From an uncultured Dysosmobacter sp. (GTDB taxonomy: Bacteria; Bacillota; Clostridia; Oscillospirales; Oscillospiraceae), in contig CAKUBJ010000022.1 in the NCBI GenBank assembly GCA_934636905.1, positions 1 through 31,120 of the forward strand: DNA of 31,120 bases, given 5' to 3'. The position numbers were made by a program, and so were the translations under genes. The first letter of the stretch is position 1, and each line of letters starts with the position of its first letter. Below, piece after piece: positions 1 to 8,279 of the stretch. The notes beneath the pieces are model-generated. The model saw only the letters and a list, made by a program, of their open reading frames with translations, searched no databases and was not told where the DNA came from.

Positions 1-18
1 TGCTTTCGCATATAATTA

Positions 19-68
19 CTCCCCCTATGTTCGGCAGTGTTGTTTTTCACTGTCTCTCATAGGGGGAG
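19..68. repeat. Inverted repeat (11-bp stem hairpin) at left edge
   Basis: Arms CTCCCCCTATG (19-29) and CATAGGGGGAG (58-68) are perfectly complementary, with a second inner pairing CAGTG (35-39) with CACTG (48-52). No T-tract follows on either strand, so it is not a clear terminator. A TATAAT lies just before it at 11-16 on the plus strand, but any -35 box would be outside the window. Bases 1-204 hold no gene; besides this hairpin they contain only the ppdK terminator. Confidence 0.55.
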
Positions 69-121
69 CATATCAGTGAATCCAGCGGCTTGATTTGCGA
101 TGTGTTCAGCTGAAAATGGGC

Positions 122-162
122 AAAAAATAACGGTCACACAATCCAAAGGGACTGTGTGACCG
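122..162 (-). terminator. Intrinsic terminator of ppdK
   Basis: On the minus strand a hairpin with a 10-bp stem (CGGTCACACA pairing with TGTGTGACCG, 131-140 and 153-162) is followed by a T-rich tract (122-130). It lies about 40 nt beyond the ppdK stop codon. Confidence 0.85.
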
Positions 163-204
163 TATTTACATCAGTTGTTTTGCCTACGCTACTGCGTCAA
201 CTTC

Positions 205-2838
205 TTATTGGCGCTGATCGCGGATGGCAGCCTGTGCGGCGGCCAGGCGGGCAATGGGCACCCGGAAGGGAGAGCAGGACACATAGTCCAGGCCGGTGCG
301 GTGGCAGAACTCCACGGAGGAGGGGTCGCCGCCGTGTTCGCCGCAGATACCCAGATGCAGGTCGGGATTCACGCTGCGGCCCAGCTTGCAGGCCATATCC
401 ACCAGCTTGCCGACGCCCTTCTGATCCAGCTTGGCGAAGGGATCGTTCTCGTAGATCTTCTTGTCGTAGTAGGCGCCCAGGAACTTGCCGGCGTCGTCGC
501 GGGAGAAGCCGAAGGTCATCTGGGTCAGATCGTTGGTGCCGAAGGAGAAGAAAGCGGCTTCCTTGGCGATCTCGTCGGCAGTCAGCGCCGCCCGGGGAAT
601 CTCAATCATGGTGCCCACCAGATACTTCATATCGGAACCGGCAGCCGCAATCAGCTCATCGGCAGTCTTTGTGACCACGTCCTTGACGTACTTCAGCTCC
701 TTGACCTCGCCCACCAGAGGAATCATGATCTCGGGAACCATATTCCAGTCGGGGTGTCTGGCCTGCACAGCCAGTGCGGCCTTGATGACGGCTCTGGTCT
801 GCATGACGGCAATTTCGGGATAGGTGACGGCCAGACGGCAGCCGCGGTGACCCATCATGGGGTTGAACTCATGCAGAGAGGCGATGATGTTCTTGATGTC
901 CGCAACGGACTTGCCCAGATCCTCGGCCAGCTTCTCGATGTCGGCTTCCTCGGTGGGCACAAACTCATGCAGGGGGGGATCCAGGAAGCGGATGGTAACG
1001 GGGCAACCCTCCATGGCCTCATAGATGCCCTCGAAGTCGCCCTGCTGCATGGGCTCCAGAACCGCCAGCGCGGCTTCCCGCTGCTCCACGGTGTCGGAGC
1101 AGATCATGCGGCGGATGGCGCGGATACGGTCGCCCTCAAAGAACATATGCTCGGTACGGCACAGGCCGATGCCCTCGGCGCCGAACTTCCGGGCCTGCGC
1201 AGCATCGTGGGGGGTGTCGGCGTTGGTGCGGACATGGAGCCGGCGATAGCTGTCGGCCCAGCCCATGACCCGGCCGAACTCGCCGCCGATGGTAGCGTCG
1301 GTGGTGGGGACGGCACCGTCATAAATGTTGCCGGTGGAGCCGTTCAGGGAGATCCAGTCGCCCTCGCGGTAGGTCTTGCCGGCCAATTCAAACTGCTTGT
1401 TCTCCTCATCCATCTTGATGTCACCGCAGCCGGAGACGCAGCACTTGCCCATGCCGCGGGCCACGACGGCAGCGTGGGAGGTCATGCCGCCGCGGACGGT
1501 CAGGATGCCCTGTGCGGCCTTCATGCCCTCAATGTCCTCGGGAGAGGTTTCCAGACGAACCAGAACCACCTTCTCGCCCCGCTCGGCCCATTCCTTGGCG
1601 TCCTCGGCGGTGAAGACGATGCGGCCGGAGGCGGCGCCGGGAGAGGCGCCCAGTGCCTTGCCGATAACGGCGGCCTTCTTCAGTGCCTCGGCATCGAACT
1701 GGGGATGCAGCAGGGTGTCCAGAGAGCGGGGCTCAATCATGGCCACGGCCTTCTTCTCATCAATCATGCCCTCGTCCACCAGATCGCAGGCGATCTTCAG
1801 CGCGGCGGCAGGGGTGCGCTTGCCGTTGCGGGTCTGCAGCATGTAGAGCTTGCCGTGCTCCACGGTGAACTCCATGTCCTGCATATCCCGGTAATGGTCT
1901 TCCAGCGTCTTGCACACGGTTTCAAACTGGGCAAAGGCCTCAGGGAACTTCTCAGCCATTTCGGCGATGGGCATGGGTGTGCGGACGCCTGCCACCACGT
2001 CCTCGCCCTGGGCGTTGGTCAGGAACTCGCCGAAGAGCTTCTTCTCGCCGGTGGCGGGGTTGCGGGTAAAGGCCACGCCGGTGCCGCAGTCGTCGCCCAT
2101 GTTGCCGAAGGCCATGGACTGCACGTTGACGGCGGTGCCCCAGGAATAGGGGATGTCGTTATCCCGGCGATAGACGTTGGCGCGGGGGTTGTCCCAGGAG
2201 CGGAACACGGCCTTGATGGCGCCCATCAGCTGCTCCTTGGGGTCAGAGGGGAAGTCGGAGCCGATCTTGGCCTTGTACTCGGCCTTGAACTGACCGGCCA
2301 GTTCCTTGAGATCCTCGGCGGTGAGTTCCACGTCCTGAGTGACGCCCCGGGCTTCCTTCATCTTGTCAATGAGCTGCTCAAAGTACTTCTTGCCTACTTC
2401 CATGACCACGTCGGAATACATCTGGATAAAGCGGCGGTAGCAGTCCCACGCCCAGCGGGGGTTGTTGGACTTCTCGGCCAGTACCTGCACCACGTCTTCG
2501 TTCAGACCCAGGTTCAGGATGGTGTCCATCATGCCGGGCATGGAGGCCCGGGCGCCGGAACGGACGGAAACCAGCAGGGGGTTCTCGTGGTCGCCGAACT
2601 TCTTTCCGGTGATCTCCTCCATCTTCTCGATGTATTCCATGATTTCGGCAAAGATCTCGTCGTTGATTTTCTGGCCGTCCTCATAATACTGGGTGCAGGC
2701 CTCGGTGGTGATGGTGAAGCCCTGAGGAACGGGAAGGCCGATGTTGGTCATCTCCGCCAGATTGGCGCCCTTGCCGCCCAGCAGTTCGCGCATGTTGGCG
2801 TTGCCTTCGGTGAACAGGTAGCAGTACTTTTTGCTCAT
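205..2838 (-). CDS. ppdK: Pyruvate, phosphate dikinase
   Basis: Interconverts pyruvate, ATP and phosphate with PEP, AMP and PPi. In anaerobes it serves PPi-dependent glycolysis or gluconeogenesis in the cytoplasm. The 877-residue product matches the usual length of about 875. Near the N-terminus is the nucleotide-binding segment GGKGANLAEM followed by PVPQGFTITTEAC. The phospho-carrier histidine lies in GGMTSHAAVVARGMGKCCVSG near residue 450, and the C-terminal PEP/pyruvate barrel ends with GICGEHGGDP and the catalytic-Cys region DYVSCSPFRVP. The ATG at 2838 is chosen because AGGAGAGATT precedes it; an in-frame upstream Met at 2913 would add residues not typical of the family. It is a single-gene unit with its own promoter (2955-2983) and terminator (122-162). 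The very long antisense reading frame across it is a codon-bias shadow. Confidence 0.97.
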   Translation of the reverse strand: MSKKYCYLFTEGNANMRELLGGKGANLAEMTNIGLPVPQGFTITTEACTQYYEDGQKINDEIFAEIMEYIEKMEEITGKKFGDHENPLLVSVRSGARASMPGMMDTILNLGLNEDVVQVLAEKSNNPRWAWDCYRRFIQMYSDVVMEVGKKYFEQLIDKMKEARGVTQDVELTAEDLKELAGQFKAEYKAKIGSDFPSDPKEQLMGAIKAVFRSWDNPRANVYRRDNDIPYSWGTAVNVQSMAFGNMGDDCGTGVAFTRNPATGEKKLFGEFLTNAQGEDVVAGVRTPMPIAEMAEKFPEAFAQFETVCKTLEDHYRDMQDMEFTVEHGKLYMLQTRNGKRTPAAALKIACDLVDEGMIDEKKAVAMIEPRSLDTLLHPQFDAEALKKAAVIGKALGASPGAASGRIVFTAEDAKEWAERGEKVVLVRLETSPEDIEGMKAAQGILTVRGGMTSHAAVVARGMGKCCVSGCGDIKMDEENKQFELAGKTYREGDWISLNGSTGNIYDGAVPTTDATIGGEFGRVMGWADSYRRLHVRTNADTPHDAAQARKFGAEGIGLCRTEHMFFEGDRIRAIRRMICSDTVEQREAALAVLEPMQQGDFEGIYEAMEGCPVTIRFLDPPLHEFVPTEEADIEKLAEDLGKSVADIKNIIASLHEFNPMMGHRGCRLAVTYPEIAVMQTRAVIKAALAVQARHPDWNMVPEIMIPLVGEVKELKYVKDVVTKTADELIAAAGSDMKYLVGTMIEIPRAALTADEIAKEAAFFSFGTNDLTQMTFGFSRDDAGKFLGAYYDKKIYENDPFAKLDQKGVGKLVDMACKLGRSVNPDLHLGICGEHGGDPSSVEFCHRTGLDYVSCSPFRVPIARLAAAQAAIRDQRQ

Positions 2839-2954
2839 ACAATCTCTCCTTTGATCTTTGCCCGGAAAGGCAGAATAAAACAGAGGGTTATCCGCACATT
2901 TGCAGGACAGCAACCGGTTGCCTCATCCGGATTACCCTCATATAACCGTTTAAC

Positions 2955-2983
2955 ATTATAATAGATTGTTTGAAAAAAAACAA
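2955..2983 (-). promoter_or_regulatory. ppdK promoter with overlapping inverted repeat
   Basis: Minus strand: -35 TTGTTT (2978-2983), 17-nt spacer, -10 TATAAT (2955-2960). GATTGTTT (2964-2971) and AAACAATC (2978-2985) form an inverted repeat across the -35 box and spacer, a reasonable operator candidate. The leader to the ATG is about 110 nt. Confidence 0.7.
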
Positions 2984-3080
2984 TCACAGATCTCACAATA
3001 TTTTACGTCGAATTTAATCGTTTTGGATAATTTTTCGTTTTACTTTCACAGCATCTTTCACGAATCGGAAAAACGGAGCA

Positions 3081-3127
3081 AACACCCGGCAGCGGCCTGC
3101 GCAATCCGCAGGCCGCTGCCGGGTGTT
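3081..3127 (-). terminator. Very stable terminator hairpin downstream of thiT
   Basis: Perfect 21-bp stem (3081-3101 with 3107-3127) with a 5-nt loop, starting 13 nt after the thiT stop. On the minus strand a TTTTT run follows only after a few bases (near 3071), so it may also protect the 3' end of the mRNA. Confidence 0.75.
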
Positions 3128-3140
3128 TAAGTGTCAGAAC

Positions 3141-3713
3141 TTACTGGGGGAGATCCTGCCCCAGAATGTACTTTTTCATGGGCTTGTACAGCAGCGCCGC
3201 AATCACCAGTGCAATGATGGTGTTGGGCAGCATATAGGAGCCGTTGTAGACGATGGAGTAGGCGGAAGGGCTGGTAAAGGTCCACTTCATAAACTCCGTA
3301 GGTGCCAGAATCTTGTAGATGGTGACACCGCTGATGTAGTGGATCACGAAGCGGCCGAAGCAGCCCACCACGGTGCCCACGAAGATCCCCCACTTCTTTC
3401 CCTTGAACAGCCCTGCCAGTCCCAGAGGCGTGAAGGCCACCAGATAGTCCAGCAGCATGGACTGCCAGCCCCAGGCGTAGGCGCCGTCAAAAATCAGCTG
3501 CAGCAGGCCGAAGGTGAAGCCGGCCATGAGGCCGGGAGCCAGCCCCCAGCGGACGGCGAACAGGATCACCGGGAACATGGCGGGGGTCAGAGAGCCGCCG
3601 TTGGGAAGTTCCATGAGTTTGATATAGCTGAGCACCTGAGACAGCGCCACCATAATGGCGCCCTCGCACAGCATCCGGACACGGAGATGGGATTTTGAGG
3701 TATTTGCGGACAT
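3141..3713 (-). CDS. thiT: Energy-coupled thiamine transporter S component ThiT
   Basis: Membrane substrate-binding (S) subunit of an ECF vitamin importer, predicted to take up thiamine together with the shared EcfA-EcfA'-EcfT module, which is not encoded in this window. The 190-residue product has about six hydrophobic segments, a basic cytoplasmic N-terminus and the ThiT-like segment GGSLTPAMFPVILFAVRWG, then GAYAWGWQSMLLDYLVAF and GRFVIHYISGV. The ATG at 3713 follows a strong TCAGGAGGGA site; an in-frame start farther upstream would read through the terminator in the leader. The upstream TPP riboswitch independently supports thiamine as the substrate. It is monocistronic. Confidence 0.93.
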   Translation of the reverse strand: MSANTSKSHLRVRMLCEGAIMVALSQVLSYIKLMELPNGGSLTPAMFPVILFAVRWGLAPGLMAGFTFGLLQLIFDGAYAWGWQSMLLDYLVAFTPLGLAGLFKGKKWGIFVGTVVGCFGRFVIHYISGVTIYKILAPTEFMKWTFTSPSAYSIVYNGSYMLPNTIIALVIAALLYKPMKKYILGQDLPQ

Positions 3714-3729
3714 AAAAACGTCCCTCCTG

Positions 3730-3767
3730 AAAAAAAGTACCGCAGGCCCCAAACGGGCTTGCGGTAC
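3730..3767 (-). terminator. Riboswitch expression platform: leader terminator of thiT
   Basis: Minus strand: GTACCGCAAGCCC pairs with GGGGCCTGCGGTAC (3737-3767), followed by seven T (3730-3736), directly before the thiT SD (3721-3730). It lies between the TPP aptamer and the start codon, as expected for ligand-induced transcription termination. Confidence 0.85.
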
Positions 3768-3782
3768 GGAAAGATACTTCGT

Positions 3783-3876
3783 TCACTTCCTACGCCGGCA
3801 TTACCCGGATCAGGTCTAAGGGACAGAGGGCGGTTGCAGCCCTACATCTCAGCCGAAGTTCCCTTCAGCGCCCCTG
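3783..3876 (-). ncRNA. TPP (THI-box) riboswitch
   Basis: The minus strand carries the conserved THI-box blocks in order: GGGGCGCTG near 3866-3874, GGCTGAGATG (about 3846-3855), then ACCTGATCCGGGTAATGCC and GCGTAGGAAG (about 3787-3815). It is followed by an intrinsic terminator and thiT. Thiamine pyrophosphate is expected to reduce thiT expression. Boundaries are approximate. Confidence 0.93.
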
Positions 3877-3902
3877 TGTTCAGTTGTCTGCGGCCAGCGC
3901 CT

Positions 3903-3932
3903 ATTATATACGCAGGAGGCCGCCGCTGTCAA
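3903..3932 (-). promoter_or_regulatory. Promoter of the TPP riboswitch-thiT transcript
   Basis: Minus strand: -35 TTGACA (3927-3932), 18-nt spacer, -10 TATAAT (3903-3908). Both boxes match consensus, and the start point would fall about 20 nt before the aptamer. Confidence 0.8.
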
Positions 3933-3973
3933 GCCCCGGGCGGGAAAATCCCCCGTGCGGGACGTTGGATGCC

Positions 3974-4387
3974 TTACAGCACCATCAGCAGGGTGCCGCC
4001 GGCAATCAGGGCACAGCCGAGAATGGACTTGGGGGTAAACTGCTCCTTGAGGATCAGGGCGGCCAGCACCATGGTAATGACCACGCTGAGTTTGTCGATG
4101 GGCACCACCTTGGACGCCTCCCCGATTTGCAGCGCCCGGTAGTAGCAGAGCCAGGAGGCGCCGGTGGCAAGGCCGGAGAGAATCAGGAACAGCCAGCTTC
4201 TGCGGCTGATCTCTCCGATGCCGCTCTGGGCACCGGTGACAAAGACCATCACCCACGCCATCACCAGCACCACAGCCGTGCGGAGAGCCGTGGCCAGATT
4301 GGAGTTGACGCCCTCAATGCCGATCTTTGCCAGAATTGAGGTAGCCGCCGCGAACACCGAGGACAGCAAAGCCATCACAAACCACAT
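3974..4387 (-). CDS. Half-size EamA-family membrane transporter
   Basis: The 137-residue, almost entirely hydrophobic protein consists of one EamA (DMT superfamily) unit with about five membrane spans. Recognisable family features are ILAKIGIEGVNSNLATALRT at the start, WLCYYRALQIGEASKVVPIDKLSVV in the middle and LKEQFTPKSILGCALIAGGTLL at the end. Most EamA transporters have two such units (about 300 residues), so this one would have to dimerise, as SMR proteins do. Substrate unknown. The ATG at 4387 is preceded by GGAAAGGTGATTGAT; an in-frame Met at 4420 lacks an SD. It lies 78 nt downstream of the MATE gene on the same strand and may be co-transcribed with it. Confidence 0.85.
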   Translation of the reverse strand: MWFVMALLSSVFAAATSILAKIGIEGVNSNLATALRTAVVLVMAWVMVFVTGAQSGIGEISRRSWLFLILSGLATGASWLCYYRALQIGEASKVVPIDKLSVVITMVLAALILKEQFTPKSILGCALIAGGTLLMVL

Positions 4388-4465
4388 ATCAATCACCTTT
4401 CCATTCACCGCGCTCTGCACGGAAGAAATACAAATCAGCGTGCCGCGTCCCGGAGTCCCGGTGCA

Positions 4466-5788
4466 TTACGCGCCGCAGTACTTTCCCCGCCACTTCCCGG
4501 TAACATAGTGCCGGATGGACAGCACGCAGGCCACCGTCCAGCCGATGCCGTAACTCCAGTACATAAAATCCGGCCCGAAACGGTTGGCCAGCAGGTACAG
4601 GAAGGGCACCCGCAGGAGAATGACGGAGGCCACCACATTGACCATGGGATACAGGCTGTCCCCTGCCCCGCGCATGGCGGAGTTCAGCACAAACAGGGTG
4701 GAAAACAGCACATAGGGCGGCATCACGCACCGGAGATACTGGGCGCTGGCGGCGATGACCGCCGGATCCGGGGAAAACGCCCGGGACAGCGGGTCACACT
4801 GCCACACCACCGCGGCGGAACTGAGCACCGTCCAGACCACCGCCAGCGTGACGGAGATCCGCACTCCCTGCCGGGCGCGATCCTCCCGTCCCGCCCCCAG
4901 ATTCTGCCCCACGAATGAGGTGACGGCGGCGGCCATGCTCTGGGTGGGCAGGAACGCCAGCGTGTCCAGCTTGTTGCCTACGTTGAACCCGGCGGTAAAG
5001 GCCTTGCCGTAGCTGTTGACCTTGGAGAGGACGCACATGGAGCCCAGCGCTACCAGCGACATCTGGATCCCGCTGGGCAGGCCGATGCGGATGATCTCCC
5101 GGAACAGTTCCCGGTCAAAGGCGCCGTTGAAGGGGTGGATTGCCAGCTGGGGATAATTGCAGTTGATATACCAGATGCCGAAGAGCCAGCTGCACGCCTG
5201 GGCAATCACCGTGCCCAGCGCCACCCCCAGCACCCCCATGGAAAATGCCAGCACCAGCACCAGATCCAGAAGGATGTTCAGGACGGTGGACACCATGAGA
5301 AACAGCAGCGTGGTGGAACCGCTGCCCACGCCGTTGAGAATGCCGGCATTGAGATTGTAGCCGATGTTGCCAATCAGCCCGGCGCACACCACCAGCAGAT
5401 ACGTCCGGGTTTCCCCCCGGGCGGCGGGGTCCACCCGCAGCACCGTCATCAGCGGCTCCACCAGCAGCATGGAAACCACGGTAATGGGCAGGATGCTGCG
5501 GACAAAGGCGGTGTACAGGCTGTCAATGGTGCTGCGCACCCGCTCCGGCTTTCCGGCGCCGAAGGCCTGAGCAATCATCACCGTGCCGCCGATGGCAATC
5601 CCGGAAAACAGGGACGTAAACAGGAAAATCACCGGAAAGCCCACGCCCACTGCCGCCAGAGCCGCGTCGCTGACGTAGTTGCCCACCACCCAGCTGTCCA
5701 CCATATTGTAAAACTGCTGCAAAAAGTTTCCCGCCAGCAGCGGCAGGGTAAACAGGACAACATGACGCAGGGGGCTGCCCTCCGTCAT
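4466..5788 (-). CDS. MATE family multidrug/metabolite exporter
   Basis: Cation-coupled efflux protein with about 12 membrane spans in 440 residues, the usual MATE size. The N-terminus (PLLAGNFLQQFYNMVDSWVVG) is the characteristic MATE entry, with the second-half counterpart near FNVGNKLDTLAFLPTQSMAAAVTSFVGQNLGAG. It extrudes cationic compounds or metabolites; the substrate is not predictable. The start MTEGSPLRHVV at 5788 is preferred because AAGGCGG lies about 10 nt upstream and it fits family N-termini; upstream in-frame Met codons at 5827 and 5872 would add a non-hydrophobic extension. Its promoter (5844-5872) diverges from that of exodeoxyribonuclease III. Confidence 0.93.
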   Translation of the reverse strand: MTEGSPLRHVVLFTLPLLAGNFLQQFYNMVDSWVVGNYVSDAALAAVGVGFPVIFLFTSLFSGIAIGGTVMIAQAFGAGKPERVRSTIDSLYTAFVRSILPITVVSMLLVEPLMTVLRVDPAARGETRTYLLVVCAGLIGNIGYNLNAGILNGVGSGSTTLLFLMVSTVLNILLDLVLVLAFSMGVLGVALGTVIAQACSWLFGIWYINCNYPQLAIHPFNGAFDRELFREIIRIGLPSGIQMSLVALGSMCVLSKVNSYGKAFTAGFNVGNKLDTLAFLPTQSMAAAVTSFVGQNLGAGREDRARQGVRISVTLAVVWTVLSSAAVVWQCDPLSRAFSPDPAVIAASAQYLRCVMPPYVLFSTLFVLNSAMRGAGDSLYPMVNVVASVILLRVPFLYLLANRFGPDFMYWSYGIGWTVACVLSIRHYVTGKWRGKYCGA

Positions 5789-5843
5789 GTTGCGGATACC
5801 GCCTTCTCTTCCCACAATGCACCTCATTCTTTGTTCTGGGTCT

Positions 5844-5872
5844 ACTGTACTCCTTTCTGCCGGGAAGCGCAA
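5844..5872 (-). promoter_or_regulatory. Promoter of the MATE gene
   Basis: Minus strand: -35 TTGCGC (5867-5872), 17-nt spacer, -10 TACAGT (5844-5849). It is back to back with the plus-strand promoter at 5882-5910, and the -35 boxes are only 9 nt apart. Confidence 0.55.
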
Positions 5873-5881
5873 GCGTACAGG

Positions 5882-5910
5882 TTGCTTTTTCCCGCAGAAA
5901 CAGGTAAAAT
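5882..5910 (+). promoter_or_regulatory. Promoter of exodeoxyribonuclease III gene
   Basis: -35 TTGCTT (5882-5887), 17-nt spacer, -10 TAAAAT (5905-5910). A small GC-rich hairpin (GCCGCCC-TC-GGGCGGC, about 5930-5945) follows in the leader just before the SD. Confidence 0.65.
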
Positions 5911-5957
5911 GAGGTCAAAATTAAGAGAAGCCGCCCTCGGGCGGCGGAGGAGCACTT

Positions 5958-6713
5958 ATGAAACTGGTATCCTGGAACGTCAACGGCCTGCGGGCCTGCA
6001 TCGGCAAGGGCTTTCTGGACTTCTGCGCCTTTGCGGACGCCGACGTCATCTGTTTGCAGGAAACGAAGATGCGGCCGGAGCAGGCGTCCTTCGACCTGCC
6101 GGGCTATGAGCGCTACTGGAACAGCGCCGACAAGGCCGGCTATTCCGGCACGGCAGTCTTCACCCGGCAGACGCCTCTTTCCGTCACCTATGACTTCGGC
6201 AAGGAAGTCCACCGCCACGAGGGGCGGGTCATTACGGCGGAATATCCGGCGTTCTATCTGGTGTGCTGCTATACCCCCAATTCCAAGGATCAGCTGTCCC
6301 GGCTGGATTACCGCATGGAGTGGGAGGACGACATCCGGGACTATCTCTGCCAGCTGGACGCCCAAAAGCCGGTGGTATACTGCGGGGATCTCAACGTGGC
6401 CCATGAGGAAATCGACATCAAAAACCCCAAAAGCAACCGGATGAACCCCGGCTTTTCCGATGAGGAGCGGGCAAAAATGACCCGGCTGCTCTCCAGCGGC
6501 TTCACCGACACCTTCCGCTGGCTCTATCCGGACAAGACCGGCGCTTACTCCTGGTGGAGCTACCGCTTCAATGCCCGGAAGAACAACGCCGGCTGGCGCA
6601 TTGACTATTTCATAGTTTCCGACCGGCTGAAAGAGCGCATCAAGGGCGCCGACATCTGGAGCGAGGTCATGGGCAGTGACCACTGCCCCGTGGTGCTGGA
6701 GCTGGACGTATAA
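5958..6713 (+). CDS. xth: Exodeoxyribonuclease III / AP endonuclease
   Basis: Base-excision repair nuclease that cleaves 5' to abasic sites and degrades 3' ends. The 251 residues cover a complete endonuclease/exonuclease/phosphatase fold: MKLVSWNVNGLRA at the start, the metal-binding LQETK (Glu35), the catalytic stretch YCGDLNVAHEEIDIKNPKSN near residues 144-162, and the C-terminal GSDHCPV (Asp241-His242). The ATG at 5958 follows GGAGGAGCACTT. It is a single-gene unit ending at the hairpin 6738-6766. The gene is ordinary, and identification of the family is secure. Confidence 0.96.
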   Translation: MKLVSWNVNGLRACIGKGFLDFCAFADADVICLQETKMRPEQASFDLPGYERYWNSADKAGYSGTAVFTRQTPLSVTYDFGKEVHRHEGRVITAEYPAFYLVCCYTPNSKDQLSRLDYRMEWEDDIRDYLCQLDAQKPVVYCGDLNVAHEEIDIKNPKSNRMNPGFSDEERAKMTRLLSSGFTDTFRWLYPDKTGAYSWWSYRFNARKNNAGWRIDYFIVSDRLKERIKGADIWSEVMGSDHCPVVLELDV

Positions 6714-6737
6714 CCGCCCCTGCCGGAGCAGAACGAC

Positions 6738-6766
6738 GCCCGCTGATGCAGTTCCCATCAGCGGGC
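6738..6766 (+). terminator. Terminator downstream of exodeoxyribonuclease III
   Basis: Stem GCCCGCTGATG (6738-6748) with CATCAGCGGGC (6756-6766), 7-nt loop, followed by ATCATTTGCT, a weak T-tract. It abuts repeat copy A at 6771. Confidence 0.75.
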
Positions 6767-6770
6767 ATCA

Positions 6771-6912
6771 TTTGCTATGCAAAAGCATAGCAAAATTAAA
6801 AATGTGCCATTTCCTCGCCCCTGCGGGGCAACCGGAAATGATGCACAAAAACTTCATGCACCGGAATTTGCGCATTTTCGTGGTGCAGTGCTTGTGCATG
6901 AAGTTTTATGCC
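6771..6912 (+). repeat. Structured repeat, copy A (142 bp)
   Basis: Three hairpins in a row. (1) GCTATGC-AAAA-GCATAGC. (2) A composite hairpin (6804-6846) with outer stem GTGC/GCAC, inner stem ATTTCC/GGAAAT and the conserved core TCGCCCCTGCGGGGCAACC. (3) A 14-bp stem AAAACTTCATGCAC (6848-6861) with GTGCATGAAGTTTT (6894-6907). Copy B at 29376-29517 appears identical in inverted orientation, and a diverged copy C lies at 17517-17593. The copy fills the gap between the xth terminator and the NSS stop codon. Short reading frames across it are not genes. Confidence 0.9.
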
Positions 6913-6923
6913 TATTTATTTTC

Positions 6924-8279
6924 TCAGAGCAGTCCCTGCAAAAGGATGATGACAATCAGAACCGGCAGCACCCACTGGAAATAGGGCTTCAGCCATTTGG
7001 CAAACTTCAGGCCTCTGCCCCGGTTGGCCTCCGCCAGATACTTGTCAAAGCCCCAGCCCCATTTTGTAACGCAGAACAGCAGATACACCAGAGAACCGAT
7101 GGGCAGCAGCAGACCGCTTACAAGGAAGTCCTCGCTGTCCAGCACGTCCTTCCCCGGCAGGGGATGGAAATCGCTCCAGACGTTGTAGCCCAAGACGCAG
7201 GGCAGGCTCAGCACCGCCAGTGCCGCGCCGCAGACGGCCGTGGCCTTCTTCCGGCTCCAGCCGAAGGTGTCCATGCAGATGGCAATGATGTTTTCAAACA
7301 CCGCCAGCACCGTGGAGAAGCTGGCAAAGACCATGAACAGGAAGAACAGGGCGCCCCAGAACCGGCCGCCGGCCATGTTGACGAATACCTGAGGCAGCGT
7401 CACGAAAATCAGAGGCGGCCCCGCATCCGGCTCCACGCCGAAGGTGAAGCAGGCGGGGAAAATGATGGTGCCTGCCATCAGCGCCACAAAGGTGTCCAGC
7501 CCGCAGATGCGGACGGCCTCCCCGGGGAGGGTGTGCTCCTCACTCATGTAGCTGCCGAAAATCTCCATGGCGGCAATGCCCAGGCTCAGGGTGAAGAAGG
7601 CCTGATTCATGGCATCGGTAACGAGGCTTCCCAGGCCGTTTTTCCGGATGGAATCTATGGAGGGCAGCAGATAGAACTTCATGCCCTCCGCTGCGCCGGA
7701 AAGGGTCAGGCTGTGGACGGCCAGCACCAGAATCAGTCCCAGCAGCGCCAGCATCATTACCTTCGAAACCCGCTCCAGCCCCTTTTGCAGGCCGAAGCTG
7801 CAAATCACCAGTCCGGCCACCACCACAATCTCCGTAAACAGTGCCATGGAGGCAGGATTGCCCAGCATCTCGCCGAACACGGCGGAGGCGGCCTCTGCCT
7901 CCATGCCGCCGTAGAAGGTGCCGGTAAGGAATTTGCAGAAATAGCTGACCATCCAGCCGGTGACGGTGGTGTAGTACATCATCAGCAGGCAGCAGCCAAT
8001 CAGGCAGAACCAGCCGTGAATATGCCACTTGGAGCCGGGCTTTTCCAGCGCCCGATAGCCCAGCACTGCGCTCTTGCGGCTGCCGCGGCCCACCGCCAGC
8101 TCCATGGTCAGGACAGGCACGCCCATCACCAGCAGGCAGATGAGATAAAACAGTACAAAGTAACCGCCGCCGTTCTGGCCGACGATATAAGGGAAGCGCC
8201 AGACGTTGCCGATGCCGATGGCGCAGCCTGCGCTCACCAGCAGAAAGCCCAGCCGGGAACCGAAGGATTCTCGTTTCAT
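6924..8279 (-). CDS. Neurotransmitter:sodium symporter (NSS) family amino-acid transporter
   Basis: Sodium-coupled secondary importer, in bacteria usually for an amino acid such as tryptophan, tyrosine or leucine. The 451-residue protein has about 11-12 membrane spans. Diagnostic is the unwound TM1 sequence SAGCAIGIGNVWRFPYIVGQ followed by NGGGYFVLFYL, and the segment SLGIAAMEIFGSYMSEEHTLPGEAVRICGLDT farther on. The ATG at 8279 has TGAGGTG seven bases upstream; the in-frame GTG at 8288 overlaps that SD and is rejected. It is divergent from a LysR regulator, with -35 boxes that overlap, so the regulator probably controls it. The specific substrate is not visible. Confidence 0.93.
   Translation of the reverse strand: MKRESFGSRLGFLLVSAGCAIGIGNVWRFPYIVGQNGGGYFVLFYLICLLVMGVPVLTMELAVGRGSRKSAVLGYRALEKPGSKWHIHGWFCLIGCCLLMMYYTTVTGWMVSYFCKFLTGTFYGGMEAEAASAVFGEMLGNPASMALFTEIVVVAGLVICSFGLQKGLERVSKVMMLALLGLILVLAVHSLTLSGAAEGMKFYLLPSIDSIRKNGLGSLVTDAMNQAFFTLSLGIAAMEIFGSYMSEEHTLPGEAVRICGLDTFVALMAGTIIFPACFTFGVEPDAGPPLIFVTLPQVFVNMAGGRFWGALFFLFMVFASFSTVLAVFENIIAICMDTFGWSRKKATAVCGAALAVLSLPCVLGYNVWSDFHPLPGKDVLDSEDFLVSGLLLPIGSLVYLLFCVTKWGWGFDKYLAEANRGRGLKFAKWLKPYFQWVLPVLIVIILLQGLL

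Noticed and set aside
175..2961. 928-codon open frame antisense to ppdK
   Set aside because: Its translation is a His/Gly/Ala/Leu-rich shadow with no known motifs, while the opposite strand encodes a full, motif-complete PPDK. Similar long shadows (for example over typA and nfnAB) reflect GC-rich codon use.
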